This document shows positions 27,601-37,120 of a stretch of 64,000 nt of DNA, one piece after another. The number at the start of each line of letters is the position of its first letter. Within the stretch, counting starts at the first letter, position 1. A model generated the notes under the pieces. It was given only the letters and a program-made list of their open reading frames with translations. It ran no database searches and was not told where the DNA came from. A program made the translations under genes and the position numbers. The DNA is from Paramarasmius palmivorus (lineage: Eukaryota > Basidiomycota > Agaricomycetes > Agaricales > Marasmiaceae), in the NCBI GenBank assembly GCA_037176845.1, contig JAYKXP010000105.1, forward strand, positions 62,001 through 126,000, written 5' to 3'.

Positions 27601-29538
27601 GCGGCGAAAAATATCAAAGGGGTCACTTTACACTCCACGTTGTTGCTAGATCAACGCTCTACCATCAATAGTAATAGTAAAAGTCATAGAGATCTCATTG
27701 CAATGTGGAAAGGTGTCGATTATCTCTTCATTGATGAGGTGTCCATGATTGGTTGTCAGCTCTTGCTGAAGGTGAGCAAGGCTTTGGGAAGAGCAAAACA
27801 GAATAGTAAACCTTTCGGTGGAATCAATATCATCTTTGCAGGCGACTTTGCACAATTACCACCGGTGCGAGACATCCGATTGTATGCTCATGTGAACACT
27901 AAATCAGTCACTACAATGTATGGACAAAACACCGTTTTTGGTAAGCTTTTGTGGTTGTCGATTGACGTAGTGGTATTACTCGATGAAGTGATGCGTCAAA
28001 GTGGTGATGAAAACAGACGTTTTGTAGACTTGCTGTCCCGATTACGACTGGGTGCGTGTGACGATGATGATTACGAATTATTGCATTCTCGGGTACTTGC
28101 AAACATACAGCGCCGTGAGCGGCTACAAGATCTCAAAGGGACCCCAATCATTGTATCAGGCAACAAAGTTAAGGACACTATGAACATTAAGGCAGTTGAG
28201 ACTTTTTCCCAACAAGTCGGCCGTCCCGTGTATTGGTACAATGCTGTCGACAAGCATCGGGGGAAAATAGTCACGGATGCCACTTTGCGTTCTCGTATAG
28301 GATTGTTGCATTCCGGCCAGACAGGACACAGGATGTTTGAATTACCATTAGTGATCGGGATGCCTGTTGTCATTGGTCAGAATTTTGATGTAGCTGGAGG
28401 AGTTGTGAATGGTACTACTGGCGTTTTAGTCAGAGTTCGATTCAAATTGGATGGTGAAGGTAATCGATATGCATTGTCTTGTGTGGTGAAAGTAGACGAC
28501 AATAACATGCCACCAATGGACGATAGTCTGCATGAAGGTGAGGTGATGGTGCTCAGTGACTGTGTCCAATGCAGTCTCCCAAATCCGTACTCTAAGAAAA
28601 GGTTCAATTTTTCTCGAAGCCAGCTCCCGTTAATGCCCGGTTTCGTCATGACTGCGCATAAAGCACAGGGACAAACACTGTCTCGTGTTATCGTCGACTT
28701 GCAAACATGCAGGGGTACAGAAGAACCTTACGTCATGATATCCAGAGTCAAGAATCTTGAAGGTCTGTTTATTTTGCGGCCGTTTGATAGAAGGAAAATA
28801 CAATGTCGACAGTCGGAAGACACAAGGAAGGAAGCCATCCGTCTACAATTCCTTCGAGTATCCACCCTTCTAGAATATGGGGACGACGAGGAGGTAATTT
28901 TGGCTAGACGGCTGCTAAACGATCGCAGTTGGCTGTCTTATTCCGCCGCACATGTTTCACTAGACGAAATGATCATCGATGAAAAGGATCAGCCCCCGCA
29001 GCCGACTACCATCAGCCGGTTGAGCGCATTGCAATCTGCTACCAGTCATTTACCCCCCTCACCAATCCGTCTCGAGTCCAACCAGCGTGCACGTAATTCC
29101 ACGTCTGAACGGGACCGCCATGAACAACACGGTATCGAAAACGGCAGGCATAAACGTCGGCGTCTAAATTGTAGCAATACCAATTCTGCTACATCCGATG
29201 AACGCGTCTTCGTGCGCAGATCGTTGTCCGATTCGTTCGCGCCACTGCCTATTCCTGAACAATCCACTCGACCGCAACGGGCTTTCGTAAGAAGGGCCTT
29301 GTCTGATACATTTGTGTCTCGGGCAGAACCCCATAATCGACCCGCCTTGCCTGTCTCAACTAGAGCATCCAGGGAATTCTCCAGAATGACTTTGTCTGAG
29401 CGGTTCAATCCTCCACAAGTTCGGGAGGACTCTGTCAGACGATCGAATACAGGGGTCGTCAATGATACGAGACCGGTATTTGCGTTGAGACCGCTGTCGG
29501 CACTGTTCACTACTCCTTCCACACATCGATCATCGTGA
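21664..29538 (+). CDS. Helitron Rep/helicase transposase
   Basis: A single 2624-aa ORF with no intron. Domains in order: Ser/Gly repeats (four copies of the 15-base unit TCCGGTTCGGCCGAG between 21859 and 21960, encoding SGSAE); two SAP-like helices (about 350-480); a CxxC...CxxC zinc module (about 519-615); a DUF6570-like region (about 665-790); and a Helitron-like Rep domain. The Rep domain has the HUH motif H1106-C-H1108 (GRGTLHCHMLIW), a Cys/His knuckle (VHDHTDTC) and paired tyrosines Y1283-x3-Y1287 (YYVTDYITK). An acidic linker leads to a PIF1-family helicase with Walker A GGPGGTGKS (1944-1952) and Walker B FIDEVSM (2022-2028). The C-terminus holds four F-x-RR-x-LSD-x-F-like repeats (from about 2514). 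It should nick, unwind and rolling-circle copy the element. All catalytic residues are present, so it may be active. The ATG at 21664 is the first in the ORF. Confidence 0.95.
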   Translation: MPSVHVECVEEDEPTNPSLDGEVWDPSADVSPAHYNPGWDCGGPFVQPLLAGCSSQAEHPGLAETSGSAEIYIHSGSAETSQLYSGSAETSQLYSGSAENSYPSGFAEGSFSYDSSTRNYSYAHAGSSGLSIPVSVVPANLPSAIYIEDSDGNHLDDGCLNDDNDQMEIDRTSLLSCLYQNVNGRNKHSPFTTKSADLLTACSMHGIDTAGSFSTDMKQEAFLHHLLTGQCAHDSPRLEGCRKMAGTFIDQFDMAKYCLTRVATSTNKQMSVRRLHLCARSLGLPVHTRANNARRVLIKVLSEFLATYVKEDRVMDRISSEDVTYPLDVHSTFFNFERLTKPVLLNLMTQHNIQSIRYTATKPELRKAISEHFAAGECIANSRTTLSSESPGCHRITSTFPPLHDAGHARVVASDDPHHIQLLKELVDLSEAPLKRIMDVLHVEYNASDSVKQLRTKFRRYIRRREVGRTSTDESAGESDTRLSEIRSQWPRLVSSDRKAELIAAFKEATSSSELSTNVCMACSSRIYKTQSVKTALKDLDATPLLRPDIRRRSDNDDTVVDRSWLDIGCIPPVTRNAFCEDGDVLIDPSGVVYEEGEQWAILCNECYRHLLKEQTPPLSLANHMYLGAVPDVLQDLTVVEEAMIARCRAKSWIIQLKEKDPSRSLPINQRGFRGNIVVYPQEPSAVADVLPPSITDLCRPICVIFIGKEPPTREWLAQKAKPLSVRPHKVRLALEWLKGHNKFYKDLRIDYALLESLPDEYTLPVHVEHVLPDSRLDSLTSRYDHNAQTEPSVAQGDQSSTPIHFESVVITDVDGDASSNELKAAALRHIHKKGGSYVQLPHGPRPVSEFNNPALFPMIYPTLFPYGIGGFEQSKRTKRVSMQRQVKYLLGLSDRRFQEHYSFLFTAFNMFQRREILRTTAARIKRSDFHSFATAMSSLSPELVNSVVERYASGLPVGHLTDEEKRVEALMRQVNVVTTSVAGSSASRVRMRNELRALQIDQGLPSFYLTINPADVYNPVVRFLAGEEIDVDNILPHQKGNYWEQAKLIAKNPAVAANFFELYVNAFISALLQYSTNSSEPGDGILGTVKGYYGCVEAQGRGTLHCHMLIWVEGGLNPNEIKKRILEEGDEEFKRRLLAFLDDTISTSVPADPDPALVVPSSTSHPCSVRGVGPQGNRTPENMKIAREKDMFLLAQECQVHDHTDTCFKYCKKGEPEECQFHLDAENVNPVSFVDPATGEITLQCLDGLVNNYNATVLEAMRCNMDIKFIGSGSSAKAIVYYVTDYITKTQLKTHVAYAALESALRRAAECASSTDSNTGFLVYDDTTGFQPSSYQRQDLDPAIAHAKRLLQKCSFSIINHQELSAQQVMSYLLGFSDHYTSHKFRSFSWSPIEKFISSTDSYDVSGPVTPDEPHLSTERVHEEPVDDAGTGQEEDERLDHDEHVQDDDADNGYDGIDEEYDPPLPANETSHRSVVDSVEEYDGDVRVTVEDGTMRFQVGLLADYHFRATELEELCLWDAVSRLRKVRKLRPRASRRRPGPVDREDEMLADDVSFVDESGDVSDELELDDQGSDSGEDIEHIHDGGSDSDDNDEDGVQPSDVNDVYSLLGDSRRKRPRFSFKATHPEADSHDYQICSPRDRIVPVPIGQSIPRRDRPEVYERYCRLMLIFFKPWRTAEDLRMSGQSWSDAFEHFRLTCRSSILKLMDNMQLQHECKDSRDDHFSSRASRRRERKRLLRGLIYRERVSEDDDFFGSDDVTSEVIQHIESVLAARSTRDSNTEQDIAECLTYANVAGLFSNHETDHANVPRAHGDAGHIFLVEDHPELETKISRKYEERRRALRTNAMNVSIQSDSGTSPMEESIPVTVQPIATGPTHLMNRLDPFVEPSIEHDIEATDSDNHVDIDEFLNRYDPPLNKEQERSFWIVARRSLTHNRRPLRMFIGGPGGTGKSHVISALKAFFDERNQSRRFRLASFTGVAAKNIKGVTLHSTLLLDQRSTINSNSKSHRDLIAMWKGVDYLFIDEVSMIGCQLLLKVSKALGRAKQNSKPFGGINIIFAGDFAQLPPVRDIRLYAHVNTKSVTTMYGQNTVFGKLLWLSIDVVVLLDEVMRQSGDENRRFVDLLSRLRLGACDDDDYELLHSRVLANIQRRERLQDLKGTPIIVSGNKVKDTMNIKAVETFSQQVGRPVYWYNAVDKHRGKIVTDATLRSRIGLLHSGQTGHRMFELPLVIGMPVVIGQNFDVAGGVVNGTTGVLVRVRFKLDGEGNRYALSCVVKVDDNNMPPMDDSLHEGEVMVLSDCVQCSLPNPYSKKRFNFSRSQLPLMPGFVMTAHKAQGQTLSRVIVDLQTCRGTEEPYVMISRVKNLEGLFILRPFDRRKIQCRQSEDTRKEAIRLQFLRVSTLLEYGDDEEVILARRLLNDRSWLSYSAAHVSLDEMIIDEKDQPPQPTTISRLSALQSATSHLPPSPIRLESNQRARNSTSERDRHEQHGIENGRHKRRRLNCSNTNSATSDERVFVRRSLSDSFAPLPIPEQSTRPQRAFVRRALSDTFVSRAEPHNRPALPVSTRASREFSRMTLSERFNPPQVREDSVRRSNTGVVNDTRPVFALRPLSALFTTPSTHRSS

Positions 29539-29616
29539 TGCCTCCTGTTTGTTTAGAGAGGTATGTCTCGTAGTTTCGACTCTGTTTATTGTAGATTGTA
29601 ATTTTTGTCCCGCGTG

Positions 29617-29624
29617 TATATAAA
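29617..29624 (+). promoter_or_regulatory. TATA box of the first cargo gene
   Basis: TATATAAA 82-89 bases before the ATG at 29706. The in-frame ATG at 29637 lies only 13 bases after it, too close to be on the transcript, so the downstream ATG is preferred. Confidence 0.55.
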
Positions 29625-29705
29625 GATCAATGTACGATGGTATTGAACAGCAGTTGCCTGCACTTCATCTCCAAACAACGTCTGCACTCGAAGTCACCTT
29701 CCTCA

Positions 29706-31466
29706 ATGTACAACAACATCGCATATGACGACTACCTTCCCGGTCATCAATATGATGATATTCTGGACAAACGGGCGAAGCCAGACGGTGTGTATGAATA
29801 CATTATCGGGCAATGCGCCAAGCAGAAAGAATCTTGCTTGGCTTTTTTGAATGAAGACTTTGGATCTCGTGTCAAAGTTAACGACTATGGAGGTATGTTA
29901 GAATGCGCATCAAAGTTCACAACTCAATAACATTACCTAGATAATTATCAGCTCGTCAGCGGTGGTCGACCCGTAACTCTTTTGGCTTTCGGGGAAATTG
30001 CCGGCCATAGTGCTGGTACTCGTCTTGGTGCTTCTGGTAACCACATCCTTCCGTTGCAAGGTTCTGGCAAGGTGTGTACACCCGTACTTTACTAGTCACT
30101 GTTTCTGAGATAGTATGCGCTAGCTGAGGCCGATTACGGACGAAACAAAAGTTCGCCACGTTATCGTTCTAGGACAGCCGAGCGGCGCGACCGGTGACTT
30201 GGAGGCACTTTTCCAAAATCAGATCGCCGCCGTAGGTGAATTTAGAGAGACGGACGCTCGCCTTGAACGTGAGAAGGGACCGGTACGTTGATTTTCTCTT
30301 TGAAGTAACATGCTAAACTTGCCGTAGGTTCCGTTCGCCGTCAAGGATTGGATCTGTAAGCTGGGCGGCGACGACGAATACAATGGTTTGATATTGACAG
30401 GCGGCGACTTATATGGGGTGAGTGCCGTGATTGTTGTTATGTCAAACAGTTCTGAATTGCTTTTATAGTCTAAACAAGCGTTCAGCCAGAAAAAGGCTGT
30501 TGAGGAGGGGGCTTCCGAAGCCAGAACGTTCAAGAGGCGCAAGCTTGGAACCGCCTTTCAAACCACCACTCCGAAGACACCCTCTATCTCTGCTGGTACC
30601 GCCGCAAAAGAGGCTCCACCGCCTAAGGCTACGGTGTCCCAAGTTATAGGTAAGCGTTCGGACCGAATATCTTTTCTCGTGCTGACCTCGTATTAGTTCG
30701 CGCAGGTGATTATGTCGACCCAACCGACGTCTCCGACTATCAGAAGAATGGGCCTGTGTTCCGCCATGTGCTGATGAAAATGATCCAGATGCCTTACTAC
30801 GGGAGAAAACGTGTTATCATTCGCATGAGCGAGATTGCGAGGGTTTTGTTGCCGGGTACCCTTGTGTTTGCTTGGGTCGGTATTATGGTATATGTCATTG
30901 TCAAGAAGGAGTTCGGAAACAGGCCACGCAAGGTAAGTGGCTCCCATCCAGTGTTTAACCGGCTGCTTATGTCTTTGCAGGTATATCATCTAGCAATAAG
31001 GCAGTTGCATGTTGTGGGAGAATCCCACCTCCAGGCGCTCGATTTTGTACCCTGGACCACCCCAGAGGAGGATGATGAGCGTATCAACGACCTCGCTGCT
31101 AAACTGGACCCACTTCCGACAGACGAATTAGAATCACCCGCTGATTCCGGACCACCTAGCTCTCCTATTTCGTTCACTGGTGGTACTCCGCTCACCGTCG
31201 CGTCACTGACTGCAACGTCGTCCGGGAGCTCGTCTTTCGAACCTGCGAGAGATTCCAGCGTCGACGACCATGGGTCTGAATCCGACCAGGACCTTTCACG
31301 GGAGTACAACGCTCCAGGCTCTGACGAATACGATGCCGATGACTACCGTATGCATGATCCGATCCCTCCATTCGAACCAGGAGGCAGTGACGACTCGGAC
31401 GAGCAGTACGTGTTCACCGAGGACGTGCATGGAAAGGGGAAGGGTGTAGATTCCTCTAGGGGGTGA
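29706..31466 (+). CDS. Uncharacterised cargo protein (489 aa)
   Basis: I do not recognise this family. Seven exons (29706-29892, 29941-30071, 30124-30282, 30328-30417, 30469-30649, 30697-30932, 30981-31466) join in phase with short GT-AG introns and give 489 aa, so the gene is well preserved. The middle part carries a basic stretch (FKRRKLGTAF). One hydrophobic segment (VLLPGTLVFAWVGIMVYVIV) is followed by KKEFGNRPRK, which suggests a membrane-associated or amphipathic helix. The C-terminal 130 residues are acidic and rich in Ser, Asp and Pro. It sits directly downstream of the Rep/Hel gene on the same strand. A structural role in the element or a captured host gene are both possible. Confidence 0.72.
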
Positions 31467-31542
31467 AACTGCTGTCTAGGACAATGTGTTAGACTATTTC
31501 CTGTAGTTTATTAACACGCGAATGGTTACCTTGTATGTATCA

Positions 31543-32106
31543 ATGCCTAAACAACTTTCTATTTCCCAGTATCTTCCTTCTATCAAAGGACAATCCAAGC
31601 GTGGCTCTTCTGGTTCACGTTACCCATCGAGGTCGGCCAGTAAAAAAGTGGTAAAACGTGCTCCTCCTCGTTTGTACTTTGACTTGTCCCATGTCGTAGT
31701 CCTGCTAATCCTTGGAAAGGTCGCGATACTGAATCGTCTGCAGAAGAGCTGCGACTTGTTCGATTTGATCTGTGAGTCGGCGGAATACTGTCATGTTTCG
31801 ATATCCTTTTTGATTCGCTTGTATAGTGACACCCTTTTTGGTCCTTGCATGGGTATGACTAGGCTGGTGCGATGGCATCGAGCGTGCATGCTGGGATTGA
31901 AGCCTTCTCAAGAGGTATGGTCGACGCCAATCCCCGATACCATAACTGTATCTGACTTTACGCAGATCTACGAGTTGCTCGTGGATAATAAGGGTAGGGA
32001 GATTGAATCACGCCGGTGGTCGGACCTCGATAATAAATTGAACAATACTGTAGCATTAGGTGTTGCTACCTGTGCTACAACCTTCGAATTAGGCTGTAGG
32101 TACTAG
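31543..32106 (+). CDS. Hypothetical ORF, 187 aa
   Basis: An open frame on the same strand as its neighbours, with a TTTATTAA box at about 31507. The N-terminus is basic (QSKRGSSGSRYPSR, KKVVKRAPPR), followed by a hydrophobic helix (VVVLLILGKVAILNRL). I recognise no domain. It may continue through an intron into the open frame at 32126-32416, but no convincing splice pair joins them. It could be a remnant. Confidence 0.35.
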   Translation: MPKQLSISQYLPSIKGQSKRGSSGSRYPSRSASKKVVKRAPPRLYFDLSHVVVLLILGKVAILNRLQKSCDLFDLICESAEYCHVSISFLIRLYSDTLFGPCMGMTRLVRWHRACMLGLKPSQEVWSTPIPDTITVSDFTQIYELLVDNKGREIESRRWSDLDNKLNNTVALGVATCATTFELGCRY

Positions 32107-32556
32107 GTAGTACATTGGGCGGTGTATGTACAGTGACAATGGAGTTGATAGTCCGAGGTCGGGTATGTTGATAGTAACGTTTCGCAGTCCATCCTCGTAT
32201 GGGTATGCTGCGCGAGTTAACGGTTACACCGTCGACTCGTACTGGGCAGCAACGTTCCGAGTTGTGCGTTGCGGAAAGGAAGGTGTCCCAAGCGCGTGTA
32301 TTACAAATCATTACAAATTGATGCGGTGCCGTGACATCATGTTGGATGTTCCTTTTCTTTTCACTACCGCATTCATGTTTTTTATACTCTTCCGACCTAC
32401 TGTATTTAGGCGATAGTCTGGCTTTTTGAGGTGTAACCTTGGAAAGGCGACTTGCTCGTTTGGCTTTTCGATTCGTTTTCAAGGTCAGAAACCGACCTCG
32501 TGTTTTAATGCCTAGCTGACTCTACCCCCGTCTTTTTATCCAGAATCCTCGAAACG
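32107..32556 (+). other. Spacer inside the element
   Basis: No supported gene. It contains a 96-codon open frame (32126-32416) without known motifs, and the promoter of the 891-aa gene (TTTTTATC at about 32532). Confidence 0.4.
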
Positions 32557-35327
32557 ATGGGAGACGGTATGGATCGTATGAAAGACGGCGAGTGGCAAAC
32601 TGTAAATGGGCTGGTGCCCTCGGAGGATGCTCAACTTGGTACGCAACTTTGACACGTCATTTTTCTTTTGTACTGACTATTGTACAGTACATCCGGTCCT
32701 GCAAATCGGCCGCCATTGTATACATAATAACATATTCTTTACTTCCATTGGAAAGGCTGGCTCGCGACTGCCAGACGTTATTCCTGTAGAATCCACTCTG
32801 CACCCTTCTGCACAATGGTCGCGTCTTCCGAGATTTGATCGACCTCACTGGATATCTGGAGAACTACCTTTCTTACCGTTCGTTCCGAACTGGAATATAT
32901 TCACCTCGACCCTCCTGTCTTGCCTGAACGAGACCTACTCTTCCGTCCCGATTGAGCAAGCTGAAGACGGCAAATATGTCCTCCGACAAGACGTATTGCA
33001 GAAATGGGATTTTCAAGAGCGAATGCATCGTTTACTGCTGAATGTTGCCATGGGGTTGGCTCACGTACCACTGTCTGCTGTGTTCAGACTCTGGTCCTGG
33101 CCTCGCCAGTACGGATACCAGTTCAGTCATCAAACTGAATCAGCATGTCGACGGCAAGTACTCGCCGCTCGCAACGCATTCGTTCCACTCGTGGCTGCCA
33201 TCATATTCTTCGTCCGCTACGCGCAAATGGTCCTTGACGAGGACGTACTACCGGATCCCTGTTCACCGCTGCCTGCAGGCAGTGACGGTTTAACTACTCG
33301 TCCACCGCTGTGGCGCTTACGCCTTAGTGCTTGCCCCGATGTTGATTGTGTGTGGCTCAATGAGTGGATCACTACATTCCTCCCTCCTATTGGTTCCGTT
33401 TACTGTGAATATGTCGGAGGTTATCTCGACTTTGCGAAGTCCATGAAGGACCACAACAGCTCGTATGTACCTTTGTACGAGTTCAGTTGTGTTCCGGTTT
33501 TCATTCGATGGGGACCTTCTTCCACCTTCCTATCCCCATTGCCACATACTGTCCAGCAAGTTCTCCCGACGCGTGCCGAGCTAAGCGCACTGACCGTAGC
33601 GTACTCTACGCGGAACCATGTGTCTGGAGAGGTCGATAACCTGTCGCGGAATGGCAATGCGGGTGATGAAGCCGTTCGTATGTTTTTCGAACGAAGGGCC
33701 CAGCGGGACCTCGTGTTGATACAGAATGAAACAGAAAAGGAACGTCAGCAACGTATAAATCGCCAGTCGGCTGCCTCCGCTTACAATACTCCATCTTCTC
33801 GCGGCGCCCGTGTTTATATTTGGGAGCGAGTAGGGGATCGGTTTGTCCGTACGTTGGTGGCTAGGCGGGAAGTTATAGATTTCTGGGACGACTATACACC
33901 CAACCAGAAAAGATTTGATGCGATCAGGAATGAATGGGACTTATGGCATGGCTTCGCTCCTAATGAAGCTGCCAGCTACTCCGACGACGACGACTTTGAC
34001 GACTTTGACCGACCAGACATGGAGATGCCGTCACCGTCATTCACATATAGAGAGGAAGGTGAATTGTCACCGTTACATGTGTTCGAGAACGATATCCATA
34101 CGCATGACACTCCTCTTCCCGATGCTGCCGAAGTGATGCCGCATCTCTATTCTTCTTCATTCAATGCGGGCCAAGTTCTTTCCGCTGATACTATCCTAGA
34201 TGTGGCATACAAGCGCTACATCTTCTGCCCTGTCTTTCAGGGTTCGGTTAGCTTTCATACCCTGCCTTGGCAGCGTGTACAGAAGGTTCTTGGATGTTCA
34301 GGAAGCAAGGTTGGCATTGAAGATGAAGAAAGGATATCAAGAATAGTAGAGGCTGTTGTATCCAACGGTTCTCGTCTGATCAGCTGGGAATCACCTATGT
34401 TCAATCTCATTGTTGAGCGTCAAAAATTAGTATCCACATGCCCTTTCAAGATATCACTGTTATCTGGCGATACTACTGTTTACCTGCTACGGTTTCCGCT
34501 GCCACAAGAGGCTTTCACTGTCGCGGTATTTAGTCCCACAACGATACTTGAAGTGCTAAAACGGGGTGTTCACGCCGACAATCAAACGCTTATCACATTC
34601 CTAGTTGCACGCTGTGTTCCTTTCAGGACATTGGTTGAAGGGCCTCTGCGCGAGCTGCCTTCCGCTCCTTCTTCTCAATACACTGTGCATGGGTATCGTG
34701 CTCCCGAATACACTTTCACAGTCCACGACTACTACGCTTATACGGAGCGGGTGCAAGCCTTCTTTCGACTACCTAAGTCGCGAGCTGCGCTGCTTTATGG
34801 CGGGATAGTAGCGCGGCTAGCACACGCCTTCTTAAAGCCCGAAGACATCGTGGACGGTCCATCCGAGAGTGTGATGATGTGTGAAGATGGGGCTTGTTTT
34901 TCGGACGGTGCTCAGTCGCTGTATGGATATTGGGACGACCACCTAACCGACGATGACATCGACTTAATATGTGGAGTTTACAATGTCGGAACTGGTGAGT
35001 TATCAAACACATAGTCTGAATGGATACTCATTGATCGTAGGGCAATACGACCGTCAAAACCATCCACAAGTGGCACATAGATCATGGTGGCCCCGTCCAC
35101 AATCTTGGAAATATAGTGGACTCAACGATGGTTATTGGTCGAACGACGCCGAGGCCTGGTTCATGAAACGCTATAGTGCTATTCGGGATGGTCGTGCACG
35201 TCCTTTTACGCATACCGAATGGAAGGATCAAATCAAATTCACGAAAACTACATTAACATTTGTTGATGAAGTGCGCTCTATACATCATAAATTCTTGGTA
35301 GAGAATGATATTGTTCGCAGTGGCTAG
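32557..35327 (+). CDS. Agaric-specific expanded family protein of unknown function (891 aa)
   Basis: Three exons (32557-32638, 32688-34994, 35041-35327) join in phase. Family marks: HPVLQIGRH, NNIFFTSIGKAGSRLPDV followed by PVESTLHPSAQWSRLP, FFERRAQRD, SRGARVYIWERVGD with a DDYTPNQKRFD helix and EWDLW, and a C-terminal WWPRPQSWKYSGLNDGYWS block with an EWKDQIKF helix. As I recall, this architecture is present in many copies in gilled-mushroom genomes and has no assigned function. It contains no transmembrane segment or catalytic motif that I can name. Its presence inside a Helitron-like unit offers a possible explanation for its spread. Intact, with no frame disruption. Confidence 0.8.
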
Positions 35328-35490
35328 TGTTTCAGTCGGACATTCTGCGTTTGTGGAAATCCGGACATTGGTATATTTGTCAATCAGGTTCGCAACAATA
35401 GCAACAATAGCTCTTACATTGCCCATAGCGCTACAGCTGTTTCATGTGTGCCCCTTTATTTAACATGACTCGTAGCGGTACCGGCCTCTG

Positions 35491-35496
35491 TATATA
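35491..35496 (+). promoter_or_regulatory. TATA box of F-box gene 1
   Basis: TATATA 32-37 bases before the ATG at 35528. It fits the spacing seen for other genes in the block. Confidence 0.45.
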
Positions 35497-35527
35497 GCGA
35501 TCTCCTGCCTATGATGCATGTCCAAAA

Positions 35528-36881
35528 ATGTTTCCTTCATTCCCCCAGGAGGTCTGGCGCGTCGTGTTCAAATTCACTGCACAGTCGCCACCTACTGACC
35601 CGACCATGGTATCTACACTCTTTGTCCTCAGTATGGTTTCATACATCTTCCGTGTTATCGTCCGAAACGATTCTTCTCTATGGAAGTTTTTGTTCATTAA
35701 TCCCCAAACCATGGCCTGCGTACCACGACTCCGCACCTGTCTCTCCCTTTCGAAAAATGAACACATTCACGTTGCGTTCGAAACATCGCCTGATGTCAAT
35801 CACGGAGCACTGCGACATGCCACCTCATTCCTTCTGCAACATTCCAACCATGTTCAAGGGTTGGAATTCCGGCTCCGATCACAAGTACCACAGGGAATCT
35901 TCTCTCCTCCTTTAGCTCCTTTCCCTGTCCTGGATTCTTTTCATTTGGATCATGATGGCTGTCTCTCCCGCAAGCTGGCAACCCCTTATTTGCTACACCT
36001 CCTGCGCACATGTCCATTGAATGAGTTGGGATTCCATGGCCGAGATACTGCTTTGTCTCGTGCGCTATATGTAATGCCCAGCATTCTCAATAATCCTCGA
36101 TTCCGTTTCGAGCATATCCGTGTAATTTCGCTGCAACTCGTTGTATCAGACCAGTGGATGGTGGCCTTGACCCATTTGACACAATTACGGTCGCTGCATG
36201 TTACCTATGCGATTGCGTCACTTCGCTATGCGGCGTCCGAACTTGTGGTACATTTACCGCATTTGACGAACTTGTCTATTGCGGGAGAGGCTGTCGCACT
36301 GAAGCGTCTCCTGATTTTACTGGATGCGCCAAACTTGGAGTGTTTGACTGTCGATGGGATGACGAACACAGACTTCGAGGCATACATGCTCGGCGTTCGA
36401 CCAAATCTAGTCGATCTACACGCAAAATTGGTTGTCGCAGATGACAGCCGTTCCCTTGCCCTCCTGTCATCCATTGCAGTGGCCGGATCGACTCTCAGGA
36501 CACTGTCGTTAAGGTTCACAGGCGGGTTGTGTGGCGAATATCCCAGTATCGCACGTCCTGTTCTTTTCCCTGTGTTACAGACGATTGACCTGGAAAGCTT
36601 TCACTGTCCTTCGTTGGTCGACGATATGCTGCGTTCCTTATGCGCACCCGCAGCCGCCACCTTTGTTGTTGTAAGCCCTAAATCTCACCTATCGACTCTG
36701 GCCAATGCGACAATGCACACTCAAGTTTCATACATCCGAGCCAAGATCCAGATTGATGGGTCGTTCGTAGTAGGATCCTTCTTGAGAGAACGTCCGACTC
36801 TTCGCCACGAATTTTTTATCATTGTGAGTCGGTTCCTCCTCCTCCTGTTGATCACGCTAATTGTATTATTAGGAGACGTGA
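35528..36881 (+). CDS. F-box/LRR-like protein 1
   Basis: Exon 35528-36823 plus a tiny last exon (36873-36881, Glu-Thr-stop) give 434 aa. The N-terminus is a degenerate F-box (FPQEVWRVVFKF...SLWKFLF). The rest is a series of leucine-rich-like strands and helices (LTQLRSLHVTY, LPHLTNLSI, LDAPNLECLTV). Such proteins recruit substrates to SCF ubiquitin ligases through Skp1. Without the intron, the frame would run on to 37138 with non-family sequence, which I reject as coding. It is one of three F-box genes in the block. Confidence 0.72.
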
Positions 36882-37078
36882 TTCAGGGTGCTGCGTGTAC
36901 TTCTGTGAGCTTATGGTTTTCTGTACGGAAATGTATGTATCAGCCGTATTCGGTGTTTCGGTTCTGTCCTGCAACTAGTAAAAGATTTGTGCACTTCCCT
37001 ATGTGTCCGATTGCACCCCGAATTTGCGGAAACTGTTGCTGCAGGGTCTTGTTGGCTGAGCGGGCAAAAGGGTCAATG

Positions 37079-37086
37079 TATTTAAG
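37079..37086 (+). promoter_or_regulatory. TATA-like box of the nucleotidyltransferase-like gene
   Basis: TATTTAAG 35-42 bases before the ATG at 37121. It argues for this start over the in-frame ATG at 37076, which precedes the box. Confidence 0.4.
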
Positions 37087-37120
37087 CCCATTGCCTCTCA
37101 GACTTATACTGGACGTTACC

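Noticed and set aside
29637..29705. Upstream ATG of the 489-aa gene
   Set aside because: It begins only 13 bases after the TATA box, so it is probably not transcribed; the ATG at 29706 is preferred.
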